Source of the DNA: Mageeibacillus sp. UBA3708
Lineage (GTDB): Bacteria > Bacillota > Clostridia > Saccharofermentanales > Saccharofermentanaceae
DNA length: 22,587 nucleotides
Direction: 5' to 3'
Assembly: GCA_002371375.1 (NCBI GenBank)
Contig: DFIB01000211.1
Span: 1 to 22,587, forward strand
Positions 1 to 7,616 of this stretch are shown piece after piece (the stretch's first letter is position 1; every line of letters starts with the position of its first letter). The translations under genes were made by a program, and so were the position numbers. A model generated the notes under the pieces. It was not told the origin of the DNA, ran no database searches, and saw only the letters and a program-made list of their open reading frames with translations.

Positions 1-25
1 GCTCTACCGACTGAGCTAGTGAACC
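1..25 (-). tRNA. tRNA, 5' part only (possibly tRNA-Lys)
   Basis: Reading the minus strand from 25 towards the window edge gives an acceptor half-stem (GGTTCAC), TA, and a complete D-arm (GCTC AGTCGGTA GAGC). The anticodon lies outside the window, so identity cannot be read. Lys is a guess from the D-arm wording and from the frequent His-Gln-Lys order in Clostridia. It is third in a cluster behind tRNA-His and tRNA-Gln, four bases after the CCA end of tRNA-Gln. Confidence 0.6.
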
Positions 26-29
26 GTAA

Positions 30-104
30 TGGCTGGGGTGGCAGGATTTGAACCTACGAGTGCGGGAGTCAAAGACCCGTGCCTTACCGCTTGGCTACAC
101 CCCA
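30..104 (-). tRNA. tRNA-Gln (anticodon TTG)
   Basis: A full cloverleaf can be folded on the minus strand: acceptor TGGGGTG/CACCCCA with discriminator G and an encoded CCA (30-32), D-arm GCC/GGC, anticodon loop CTTTGAC containing TTG, and T-arm GTAGG-TTCAAAT-CCTGC. The base pair next to the anticodon loop is a T-T mismatch. It lies between tRNA-His and the partial tRNA, so it is probably processed from a common transcript. Confidence 0.95.
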
Positions 105-140
105 GTGACTTGAAGTCGTTAGGCTGTTATTTTAAAAAAA

Positions 141-219
141 TGGGGTGGGATCTGGGATTCGAACCCAGGATATCTGGTGCCACAAACCAGCGCTCTAGAC
201 CAACTGAACTAATCCCACC
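141..219 (-). tRNA. tRNA-His (anticodon GTG)
   Basis: Minus-strand cloverleaf with acceptor GTGGGAT/ATCCCAC, anticodon loop TTGTGGC holding GTG, T-arm CTGGG-TTCGAAT-CCCAG and an encoded CCA (141-143). The extra G at position -1 (219) faces the discriminator C, the identity feature of histidine tRNAs. It is the first gene of the tRNA cluster, about 35 nt downstream of the expected start from the promoter at 260-288. Confidence 0.96.
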
Positions 220-259
220 ATATTGGATAAAGCACATGCCAACCCTTGGTTGCCAAAGT

Positions 260-288
260 ATTTTATCTTTTAGTGAGTAATAAGTCAA
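260..288 (-). promoter_or_regulatory. Sigma-A promoter of the tRNA cluster
   Basis: On the minus strand TTGACT (283-288) is followed after exactly 17 bp by TAAAAT (260-265), both five of six to consensus. Initiation would fall near 253, ahead of tRNA-His. This strength suits stable-RNA genes. The promoter is divergent from argJ. Confidence 0.65.
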
Positions 289-296
289 TAATCAAC

Positions 297-325
297 TTTA
301 ATTTGGCGGGATGTAGGAATATAAT
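297..325 (+). promoter_or_regulatory. Candidate argJ promoter
   Basis: A perfect TATAAT lies at 320-325 on the plus strand. The hexamer 17 bp upstream, TTTAAT (297-302), matches the -35 consensus in only three positions. Transcription would start about 25 nt before argJ. The -10 is convincing, the -35 is not, so an activator may be needed. Confidence 0.4.
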
Positions 326-357
326 AATTAACTGACTATGCATTTATGAGGTGAATT

Positions 358-1602
358 ATGGATAAAGCATATATAACGTTGCCTAAGGGCTTCAGAGCTA
401 ACGGAGTATCTGCAGGAATGAAGTGCAGTGATCCTGCCAACATCAATGAAGATGATCCCAGATCTTCTTATCTCGACGTGAATCTTATCGTCTCAGACTT
501 CCCTTCTGATGTTGCAGGAGTATATACATCGAATCTTGTCAAAGGTCATTCTCTTACAAGGTCGATAGACATTATCAGAAGCGGCAGACAGGTACGCGGT
601 ATCACCGTAAACAGCAAAGTAGCCAATGCATGCGTCGGCAAGATCGGAGTATCAGATGCCGATACGATCGCTTCAGCCATATCAGAACGTCTGGGCTGTG
701 ACAAGGACGATGTGCTTACGGCATCAACAGGAGTTATCGGAACGAGGCTCCCTCTTGATAAGATTCTTCCCGTCATCCCCGGACTTGTTGACGGTCTCGA
801 CAGCAGCGAGGAAGCTGCTCACAATGCAGAATATGCCATGATGACTACTGATACAGTCCCCAAGGAGGTTGCTGCAACGATCACTCTTAAAGACGGCAAA
901 GAGATAACAATAGCAGGAATCGCCAAGGGATCAGGAATGATCCACCCTAACCTTGCGACGATGATCTCCATCTTCACCACAGACGCCAAAGCCGGCAGAG
1001 ATGTCCTTGACAAGGCTCTGCATAGCGCCGTTGCCCACACCTTCAACCGCGTCAGCGTTGACGGCGATACTTCAGTATGCGATTCTGTCATCATATTGGC
1101 CAACGGGGCATCCGGATGCGGCGAGATTACATTGGATTCAGATGATTATGAGATATTTGAGGATGCCCTAACAGGTCTTTCCGAGGATCTGGCGAGAATG
1201 ATCGCGTCAGACGGAGAAGGTGCTACCAAATTCGTTGAGATCACGGTGGAGGGAGCTGCAAGCGCTGAAGATGCCAAGCTCGTTGTTACTTCGGTCGCGA
1301 GATCACCTCTTGTCAAGACAATGATCTTCGGAGAAGACGCAAATTTCGGGAGGATCATTACGGCTGCCGGCTACAGCGGAGCGAAGTTTGACCCCGATAA
1401 GATCGATATCAGGCTCTGCGGACTTCTTACATGCGCGAACGGAGCATCTCTTGATTTCGATGAGGAGCTGGCAAAGGATCTCCTGGCAGAACACGACCTT
1501 AAGATAGACATAATCCTGCACGAGGGAAGCTTCTCCGACAGGATGTACACGTGTGATTTCTCTTATGATTATGTAAAGATCAACGGAAGCTACAGATCTT
1601 AG
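358..1602 (+). CDS. argJ: Bifunctional ornithine acetyltransferase / N-acetylglutamate synthase ArgJ
   Basis: ArgJ moves the acetyl group from N-acetylornithine to glutamate, closing the acetyl cycle of arginine synthesis. Bifunctional members also make N-acetylglutamate from acetyl-CoA. The 414-residue product has the family length, an N-terminal PKGFRANGVSAGMK block, and the self-cleavage motif KGSGMIHPNLATM, in which Thr201 after Ala200 becomes the new N-terminal nucleophile of the beta chain. The C-terminal CANGAS and SDRMYTCDFSYDYVKINGSYRS-like ending are typical. GAGGTG (348-353) sits 4 nt before ATG 358. No argC, argB or argD is adjacent. Its TAG overlaps the dtd stop codon on the other strand by 4 nt. 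Whether it also uses acetyl-CoA cannot be read from sequence. Confidence 0.95.
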   Translation: MDKAYITLPKGFRANGVSAGMKCSDPANINEDDPRSSYLDVNLIVSDFPSDVAGVYTSNLVKGHSLTRSIDIIRSGRQVRGITVNSKVANACVGKIGVSDADTIASAISERLGCDKDDVLTASTGVIGTRLPLDKILPVIPGLVDGLDSSEEAAHNAEYAMMTTDTVPKEVAATITLKDGKEITIAGIAKGSGMIHPNLATMISIFTTDAKAGRDVLDKALHSAVAHTFNRVSVDGDTSVCDSVIILANGASGCGEITLDSDDYEIFEDALTGLSEDLARMIASDGEGATKFVEITVEGAASAEDAKLVVTSVARSPLVKTMIFGEDANFGRIITAAGYSGAKFDPDKIDIRLCGLLTCANGASLDFDEELAKDLLAEHDLKIDIILHEGSFSDRMYTCDFSYDYVKINGSYRS

Positions 1603-2051
1603 ATCTTGAGATCAGCCGAATCAAGGATAATCGTAAAAGGGCCGTTATTTACAAGGCTCACGATCATATGCGCACCGAATTCACCGGTCTCCACCACCTC
1701 AATCTCTTCTCTGAGTCTTCCGACGATATAATCAAAAAGGCCTGACGCCTCATCCGGAGGAGCGGCATTTATGAAGTTCGGCCTGTTGCCCTTGCGACAG
1801 TCCGCATATAAAGTAAACTGTGATATCATGAGGATCTGACCGCCCACATCCTTGACTGACAGATTGATCTTGCCGTTCTCATCCTTGAAGATACGGAGCT
1901 GAGAGAGCTTGCTGATCATCTTGTCTGCAACAGCTTTGTTGTCGCCTGTTCCTATTCCCGCAAACACCAGAAAGCCCTTGTCTATCCTGCCGATGGTCTT
2001 GCCTTCAACATCAACAGACGCATTATCAACAACCTGTATTACGAATCTCAT
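1599..2051 (-). CDS. dtd: D-aminoacyl-tRNA deacylase Dtd
   Basis: This enzyme hydrolyses D-amino acids (and glycine mis-attached to tRNA-Ala) from tRNA, a chirality proofreading step in the cytoplasm. The 150-residue product has the family length, the N-terminal MRFVIQVVDNASV strand, and both active-site signatures: SQFTLYAD around residue 80, and NNGPFTI near the C-terminus, a variant of the usual GPVT. Its ATG overlaps the stop of the lipoprotein gene as ATGA, so translation is probably coupled. It is the last gene of the glyA-rarA-lipoprotein-dtd run and meets argJ head-on with overlapping stops and no terminator between them. Confidence 0.95.
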   Translation of the reverse strand: MRFVIQVVDNASVDVEGKTIGRIDKGFLVFAGIGTGDNKAVADKMISKLSQLRIFKDENGKINLSVKDVGGQILMISQFTLYADCRKGNRPNFINAAPPDEASGLFDYIVGRLREEIEVVETGEFGAHMIVSLVNNGPFTIILDSADLKI

Positions 2052-2599
2052 TTGGCGTTGAACCCCTTCTCATTATCCTTGAGTTCATATACATACCACG
2101 AGCCGTTACTCTCATATGCGAGCGCATATATCTCCGTGTACCTGTTGGTTCCGTTCACATCGAAATACACCTTGATGTGTTCAATATGCATAGTTGTTAT
2201 CTGATCTTCAGGTATACCTGTTAATATCGAGATGCTTGCTCTGTAGTTATCGGCATCATTGTATCCGCCCTCTTCACTGAGTTCATTATAATTCATATAC
2301 TGCGTTCCGAGGAATTTACCTTCACTTCCGACAGACTTGCGATATTCTTCAAAAAGATCGATATCAAGCTCGTTCGAGTTCGCGATAACGCTCTCAGGGA
2401 AACATCTCTCGAACAGATCGCGGTCATTATTAAAGATAGACTCAATAAATCCTCTGACCACAAAATCAGAAGCTGTATTAAGTATCTCACCGGTTACAGG
2501 GGCATCAATATCTCCCCCGCTGACCTTATTCACATTACATCCGGTCATCATTACGGCCATAACTCCGGCCACAATAAGCGCAACTATCCTTCTGAACAT
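2048..2599 (-). CDS. Small predicted lipoprotein, unknown function
   Basis: I do not recognise the family. The chosen ATG (2599) follows a perfect AGGAGG (2609-2614) and gives a 183-residue protein with a lipoprotein signal: two Arg, a hydrophobic stretch, and a lipobox ending MTGC with Cys21 as the lipidation site. The rest is acidic, with a region (about residues 35-175) alternating helices and strands that ends in YTEIYALAYESNGSWYVYEL. This vaguely recalls the NTF2-like folds of small Clostridial lipoproteins; that is inference. A longer frame opens 23 codons upstream inside rarA but has no ribosome site and would spoil the signal peptide. The ribosome site overlaps the rarA stop, and the 3' end overlaps dtd by 4 nt. 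Confidence 0.8.
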   Translation of the reverse strand: MFRRIVALIVAGVMAVMMTGCNVNKVSGGDIDAPVTGEILNTASDFVVRGFIESIFNNDRDLFERCFPESVIANSNELDIDLFEEYRKSVGSEGKFLGTQYMNYNELSEEGGYNDADNYRASISILTGIPEDQITTMHIEHIKVYFDVNGTNRYTEIYALAYESNGSWYVYELKDNEKGFNAK

Positions 2600-2612
2600 T
2601 ACAATTATCCTC

Positions 2613-3920
2613 CTATCCGTTGAGTATCTTATCGACCTTATCAAGGTATTCCTTGATCTTACCTTCATATCCTATCACAGTCGGCACATAATACTTGCGT
2701 CCGACAGTCTTGTCCGTCATATACTGCTGCTTGACTACATGACCCGGAAAGTCATGTGCATATTTATAATCCACTCCGTATCCGAGGTCCTTCATACCGC
2801 TTACTGGCGCATTGCGAAGATGCATCGGAACAACACCCGTATCGGTATTCTCAACATCGGAAAGAGCTTTGTCTATAGCCAGATATGCAGCATTTGATTT
2901 GGGCGAAGACGCAACTGTAATACAAGCCTCTGCCAGCGGGATCCTTGCTTCCGGCATACCGACGGCGACTGCAGTCTGGAATGCGGCAACAGCAATCAGA
3001 AGGGCGTTCGGATTTGCAAGTCCCACATCCTCTGCCGCACATATCATGATCCTTCTTGCCAGGAACTCAATGGGTTCTCCCGCCTTGAGCGCCCTCGCAA
3101 GATATAATATGGCCGCATCGGGATCTGAGCCCCTCATCGACTTGATCATGGCGCTTATATTATCGTAGTGGTTCTCCCCGTCCTTATCGAAAGCGACGAG
3201 CCTGTTCTGCATGCAGTCAGAGATAACCTCATCAGTGATCCTTACCACACCTTTGCTGTCCGGAGCAGTCGTTATTACGGCCAGTTCCAGTGCTTTAAGG
3301 GCATTGCGCGCATCACCGTTACTGTTATAAGCGATCTTCGAGACAGTCTCACCGGATATATCCACTTCCGTATCACCGTACCCTCGTTCTCTGTCACTTA
3401 GAGCCATCTTAATGATCGTCTCAATGTTCTCCTGTGTCAGAGGCTTGAGCTGAAGAACTGTAGACCTCGATATCAGCGCTTTGTTAACCTCGAAGAAAGG
3501 ATTCTCCGTAGTGGCACCTATCAGAATTATAGTACCATTCTCTACATACGGAAGGAGACTGTCCTGCTGAAGCTTATTGAACCTGTGGATCTCGTCGATG
3601 AACAGAACGGTTCTCTTACCTTCGCTCAGTATCGGATTCTCCGCATCGGAAATAACCCTCTTGATATCAGTTACGCCGGCCGTAACAGCATTGATCTGTT
3701 CAAATCTTGAACTTGATGTAAGCGCGATAACCTTGGCAAGTGCAGTCTTACCGACGCCCGGCGGCCCAAAAAGAATAATTGAGGACAGACGGTCTGCCTC
3801 AATCATTCTTCTTAACATCTTACCTTTGCCTATTATATGTTCCTGACCTATGTATTCATCGAGATTCCTCGGACTCATCCTGTAGGCCAGCGGCTTGCTG
3901 TTATCGATAAAATCTGTCAT
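2613..3920 (-). CDS. rarA: Replication-associated recombination protein A (RarA/MgsA), AAA+ ATPase
   Basis: RarA is a clamp-loader-like AAA+ ATPase that acts at stalled replication forks. The 435-residue product shows the N-terminal [19 protein letters not shown] block, Walker A GPPGVGKT (52-59), Walker [16 protein letters not shown] (Asp109-Glu110) and sensor 1 IGATTENP (134-141). It also has the C-terminal RarA tetramerisation region with [16 protein letters not shown] and [13 protein letters not shown]. The length is normal. Its ATG shares one base with the glyA stop (TAATG), so translation is probably coupled. The stop is 13 nt before the lipoprotein start. Confidence 0.96.
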   Translation of the reverse strand: MTDFIDNSKPLAYRMSPRNLDEYIGQEHIIGKGKMLRRMIEADRLSSIILFGPPGVGKTALAKVIALTSSSRFEQINAVTAGVTDIKRVISDAENPILSEGKRTVLFIDEIHRFNKLQQDSLLPYVENGTIILIGATTENPFFEVNKALISRSTVLQLKPLTQENIETIIKMALSDRERGYGDTEVDISGETVSKIAYNSNGDARNALKALELAVITTAPDSKGVVRITDEVISDCMQNRLVAFDKDGENHYDNISAMIKSMRGSDPDAAILYLARALKAGEPIEFLARRIMICAAEDVGLANPNALLIAVAAFQTAVAVGMPEARIPLAEACITVASSPKSNAAYLAIDKALSDVENTDTGVVPMHLRNAPVSGMKDLGYGVDYKYAHDFPGHVVKQQYMTDKTVGRKYYVPTVIGYEGKIKEYLDKVDKILNG

Positions 3921-5164
3921 TACTTAAGATCAGGATAGATCGGATACTTTGCAGTAAGTCCGGCAACCTTTGCCAATACCTTTTCCTTCTTGTTCTCATA
4001 ATCGAAGATACATGCGGCAATCGCATCGGCGATCACTACCATATCCTCTTCATTCATTCCTCTTGAAGTAACAGCTGCAGTACCGATCCTTACGCCCGAT
4101 GTAATGAAAGGCTTCTCGGGATCGAACGGAATAGTATTCTTATTTGCTGTGATATTGCAGTCATCAAGCCTTAACTGGAGCTCCTTACCTGTTATACCTG
4201 TTCCTCTGAGGTCGATGAGCATAAGGTGGTTATCCGTACCGCCTGACACGAGATTGATCCCTCTTGCCAGAAGTGCTTCGGACAGAGCCTTTGCATTCTT
4301 AACGATGCCGTTGGCATACTCCCTGAACTCCGGAGACAGTGCTTCCTTGAATGCAACAGCCTTTGCTGCAATGATATGCATGAGAGGGCCGCCCTGCTGT
4401 CCCGGGAATACGGCTGAATTGATCTTCTTGGCCAGTTCCTCATCATTGCACATTATGACGCCGCCGCGGGGACCTCTTAATGTCTTGTGAGTTGTAGTTG
4501 TTGTGATATCGGCAATCGGAACAGGATTGGGATGGAGACCTGCTGCAACCAGACCTGCAATATGAGCCATATCTACGAACAGATAAGCCCCAACCTCATC
4601 TGCGATCTCACGGAACTTCTTGAAATCAATGATCCTGGGATATGCTGATGCACCTGCAACGATGACCTTAGGCTTGCACTCGAGAGCCTTTGCTCTGACA
4701 GCCTCATAGTCGATCATCTGTGTCTCGGGATCAACCTGATAGAACTCTGACTTATATGTTCTTCCGGATACATTAAGCTTCATACCATGTGTAAGATGAC
4801 CGCCATGTGACAGATCCATGCCGAGGATCGTATCACCTGGCTCGAGGATAGCAAAATAAACAGCAGTATTGGCCTGTGCGCCTGAGTGAGGCTGAACATT
4901 AGCAAACTTCGCACCAAAAAGCAGCTTGAGCCTGTCGATTGCCAGCTGCTCTACTATATCAACATATTCACATCCGCCGTAGTATCTCTTACCCGGATAT
5001 CCTTCAGCATATTTATTCGTGAGAACCGAACCTGCTGCCTCGAGAACTGCTTCTGATACAATATTCTCAGATGCAATGAGCTCGATCTTGTCACGCTGCC
5101 TTCCTAACTCCTGTGATATCGCAGAAAACACTTCAGGATCTTCTGCTCTGATATGATCATACAT
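3920..5164 (-). CDS. glyA: Serine hydroxymethyltransferase
   Basis: GlyA interconverts serine and glycine with tetrahydrofolate, supplying one-carbon units for purines, thymidylate and methionine. The product is a 414-residue PLP enzyme of usual length. Visible signatures are [44 protein letters not shown], the [14 protein letters not shown] block, and [15 protein letters not shown] with PLP lysine 227. ATG 5164 is chosen because GGAGG lies 8 nt before it. A TTG start five codons upstream would lie in that ribosome site. It is the first gene of the glyA-rarA-lipoprotein-dtd run, with a candidate promoter in the 90-nt gap behind the PAS gene. Confidence 0.97.
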   Translation of the reverse strand: MYDHIRAEDPEVFSAISQELGRQRDKIELIASENIVSEAVLEAAGSVLTNKYAEGYPGKRYYGGCEYVDIVEQLAIDRLKLLFGAKFANVQPHSGAQANTAVYFAILEPGDTILGMDLSHGGHLTHGMKLNVSGRTYKSEFYQVDPETQMIDYEAVRAKALECKPKVIVAGASAYPRIIDFKKFREIADEVGAYLFVDMAHIAGLVAAGLHPNPVPIADITTTTTHKTLRGPRGGVIMCNDEELAKKINSAVFPGQQGGPLMHIIAAKAVAFKEALSPEFREYANGIVKNAKALSEALLARGINLVSGGTDNHLMLIDLRGTGITGKELQLRLDDCNITANKNTIPFDPEKPFITSGVRIGTAAVTSRGMNEEDMVVIADAIAACIFDYENKKEKVLAKVAGLTAKYPIYPDLK

Positions 5165-5196
5165 AAAATACGCCTCCAATAAAAAATCACTGAATA

Positions 5197-5225
5197 AGTT
5201 TACTTTATTTATATTTATTAGTAAA
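5197..5225 (-). promoter_or_regulatory. Candidate glyA promoter
   Basis: On the minus strand TTTACT (5220-5225) and TAAACT (5197-5202) are separated by 17 bp, each four of six to consensus, in an AT-rich gap. Start would be near 5190, giving a leader of about 26 nt before glyA. It is plausible, but AT-rich DNA yields such matches by chance. Confidence 0.4.
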
Positions 5226-5234
5226 GCGCAAAAT

Positions 5235-5250
5235 GTTAATATTTATTAAC
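5235..5250. repeat. 16-bp perfect palindrome upstream of glyA promoter
   Basis: GTTAATA-TT-TATTAAC is a perfect inverted repeat with 7-bp arms. It lies between the PAS stop (5255) and the -35 candidate of glyA (5220-5225). The 2-nt loop and all-AT core make it a poor terminator, so an operator is more likely. The cognate regulator is not identifiable. Confidence 0.5.
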
Positions 5251-5254
5251 GGAC

Positions 5255-6358
5255 TCAGTTATCAGGATCACTGACGGAAACGCCCTGCATCTCGCCTTTG
5301 GAGCCGAGCTTCCTCGGGATTATGATATGTCCCGTTACTTCACCGAAAACATCAATGATATCCTGCTCATTGATCTGAAATGAGAAATTAACCGTGTTGT
5401 CATTGGATGCAAAGATCTGATTCACATAGTGGCGTTCGGCATTCACGACCGGTTCGGAGACAGGTGTAAGGAAATACTTCTTCCACGTAAGATAATCAAA
5501 ATTATCAATGGGTCCCTTCAACTGAAGAAGCCTTCTCATAGTTCCGTTGATCATCTTCGTACGCCAGTTGCTGTCAACAACAATGACAGGGAAAGGAACA
5601 CTCTCCACAAGCAGATCTTTCTCATGCTGCGCATTGGCAAGAGATGTAATATCATGAGCAAAACCTACAGTACCGACAACATCTCCGAACTCGTTCAAAA
5701 CGGGTGATTTATATGTAGCTAACTTCATCATTCCGTCAGGCGCGGCTATAGTCTCGTCAAACTTCAGTGTTCGCTGCTCCTTGAGGACAAGCTCCTCGGT
5801 ATCTTTGTTGATCAGGCTGTCATTAATATGCACATCCCTGTCCATATTCCAGATATCAAAGAAATCCTTGCCTTCACAATCATCCTTGCTCTTACGCACC
5901 AGATCAGAGAATGAGCTGTTGACATTGTAATATCTCCCGCTTGTATCCTTACACCAGGACAGATCAGGGATAGAATCGATCATCGTGCCGTAAAGATTCT
6001 TATAGAACCACGCATTATGCGCATCCCTGATGCTGTAAACGAGCTTCCTGAATCTTGATTTGATGATTATGGCATTCTCTCCGGCAGGCCAGATATCATC
6101 GAGATAATCACATCTGTTCTCCGCCTGTCTGGAATCGCCAACGAATACGGAATAGAGTCTGGCATCTTTACCGGAAGCGCCCTTGAAAGCAAGAGCCTCA
6201 TCAACACTCTCGGAAAGCAGGATACAATATCCCACCGCATCATCGAACATGCCGCAGAAACGTATACTTATATCACCGCCGAATGTTACCGTCTTAAGAA
6301 CATCTTCAATACCAGTTCCTGCGAGATTACAAAAAACATTGATATTCAGCTTGTTCAT
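5255..6358 (-). CDS. Double-PAS sensory protein without visible output domain
   Basis: The 367-residue product starts at ATG 6358; a TTG seven codons upstream is less likely. Residues 1 to about 115 look like a degenerate receiver-type region (IIIKSRFRKLVYSIRDAHNAWF near its end), without clear phospho-acceptor residues. A first PAS domain spans about 124-233, with the wording IDSIPDLSWCKDTSGRYYNVN and ending GTVGFAHDIT. A second PAS-like segment runs about 236-343, starting VESVPFPVIVVDS. In Clostridia this module usually precedes a GGDEF, HD or kinase domain; none is present, and the frame closes with a hydrophilic tail. There is no membrane segment, so it is probably cytoplasmic. It follows thiI by 44 nt. 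Ligand and partner are unknown. Confidence 0.75.
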   Translation of the reverse strand: MNKLNINVFCNLAGTGIEDVLKTVTFGGDISIRFCGMFDDAVGYCILLSESVDEALAFKGASGKDARLYSVFVGDSRQAENRCDYLDDIWPAGENAIIIKSRFRKLVYSIRDAHNAWFYKNLYGTMIDSIPDLSWCKDTSGRYYNVNSSFSDLVRKSKDDCEGKDFFDIWNMDRDVHINDSLINKDTEELVLKEQRTLKFDETIAAPDGMMKLATYKSPVLNEFGDVVGTVGFAHDITSLANAQHEKDLLVESVPFPVIVVDSNWRTKMINGTMRRLLQLKGPIDNFDYLTWKKYFLTPVSEPVVNAERHYVNQIFASNDNTVNFSFQINEQDIIDVFGEVTGHIIIPRKLGSKGEMQGVSVSDPDN

Positions 6359-6402
6359 TCTCACACCGCCATCACACAAATCTCGTATAAGTATATCACA
6401 GA

Positions 6403-7596
6403 TCAGATCGTAATTGTCTCAACATCTTTGAGGCCGTCTTCGACCATTTGTGCAATATCGAGATTCTTCTCGGCTTCCTCCACATCCTTTGCGGAAGGAT
6501 GCGTCTTAGGATGCTTGGCAACAAAGATAGTACAGCAGTCCTCGTACGGAAGGATCGACGTCTCGAAGGCGCCTATCCTGCGCGAGATATCACAGGTATC
6601 CTGCTTATCCATACCGATAAGAGGTCTTAATATCGGCATCTTTACCACTTCATTTGTAACATTGATCGCCTCGAGTGTCTGGCTGGCCACCTGTCCGAGG
6701 CTCTCACCGGTGATCAGACACTTGCAATTATTCTGCTTAGCCAGCCTTTCGGCTATCTGGAGCATTACACGCCTCATCGTTATCGTGATCATATCCTGAG
6801 GGCTGTTCTTGAGCATATCCAGCTGTATTTGCGTGAAGTTAACGACATGGAGCTTAAGCGTTCCAGAGAAACGCGATACTATACGGGCAAGCTCCACAAC
6901 TTTGTCCTTTGCCTGCTCGCTCGTGTATGGATGCGAATGGAAATACACGCATTCCAGAGGCATACCTCGGCTTGCCATCATATATCCTGCCACAGGGCTG
7001 TCGATACCGCCGGACAGGAGAAGCATACCCTTGCCCGCAGTACCTACCGGAAGACCTCTGTGCGCCATGATCTTACCGGAATAGACATAATTATAATCCC
7101 TCACCTCCACATTGAATATGAAGTCAGGATCCTTCATCTTTACACACAGATCAGGGAATGCCTCCAGGATATCACCGCCGATCTCTGCCGAGATCTCCTG
7201 CGAGTCCATAGGATAATTCTTATTGCCTCTCCTTGTCTCAACCTTGAACGACTTATACTCAGGATGTTCGCCGAGGAGTTCTCTGACATATTTGACGGAT
7301 TCTTCCCTGATCGAATCAAAGTCTCCTTCGAACTTGACCGCAAAACTGACCGACACGATCCCAAACACTTGTGTCACGGCATTCATGATATCGTATGCTG
7401 CCTTGCTGTCCGCAAAGTTCGGGTTGCCGGGATCTTTGGCCTCGATCCAGATCCTGCTCTGGCTCTGATATATATCGAGCTTGCCGAACCCTCTCAGACG
7501 CCACTTGAGATTATGCTTCAGCTGTGTCTCAAAATTACCCCTGTTAAGTCCCTTAAGCGTTACTTCGCCCATCCTTGCAAGAATTACGTTACTCAT
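6403..7596 (-). CDS. thiI: tRNA 4-thiouridine synthase ThiI (short form, no rhodanese domain)
   Basis: ThiI adenylates uridine 8 of tRNA and replaces oxygen with sulfur. The product is 397 residues: an N-terminal ferredoxin-like part (MGEVTLKGLNRGNFE), a THUMP domain (about 60-165), and the PP-loop SGGIDSPVAGY (from 195). The C-terminal YEDCCTIFVAKHPKTHP block carries adjacent Cys344 and Cys345. The E. coli enzyme continues into a rhodanese domain with the persulfide cysteine; here the frame ends first, as in B. subtilis. The cysteine desulfurase 20 nt upstream is the expected sulfur donor. ATG 7596 follows CGGAG. A role in thiamine thiazole sulfur is possible, but no thiazole genes are in view. 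Confidence 0.96.
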   Translation of the reverse strand: MSNVILARMGEVTLKGLNRGNFETQLKHNLKWRLRGFGKLDIYQSQSRIWIEAKDPGNPNFADSKAAYDIMNAVTQVFGIVSVSFAVKFEGDFDSIREESVKYVRELLGEHPEYKSFKVETRRGNKNYPMDSQEISAEIGGDILEAFPDLCVKMKDPDFIFNVEVRDYNYVYSGKIMAHRGLPVGTAGKGMLLLSGGIDSPVAGYMMASRGMPLECVYFHSHPYTSEQAKDKVVELARIVSRFSGTLKLHVVNFTQIQLDMLKNSPQDMITITMRRVMLQIAERLAKQNNCKCLITGESLGQVASQTLEAINVTNEVVKMPILRPLIGMDKQDTCDISRRIGAFETSILPYEDCCTIFVAKHPKTHPSAKDVEEAEKNLDIAQMVEDGLKDVETITI

Positions 7597-7616
7597 AATA
7601 AAACTCCGGTTATCGT

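Noticed and set aside
29..280. Plus-strand open frame of 83 codons across the tRNA genes
   Set aside because: It overlaps two well-folded tRNA genes on the other strand and has no ribosome site or recognisable product.
331..362. Possible arginine-repressor box before argJ
   Set aside because: TGCAT and TGAAT half-matches are present, but spacing and symmetry do not fit an ARG box.
2600..2668. Longer start of the lipoprotein gene inside rarA
   Set aside because: It lacks a ribosome site and would put 23 charged residues before the signal peptide; the AGGAGG points to ATG 2599.
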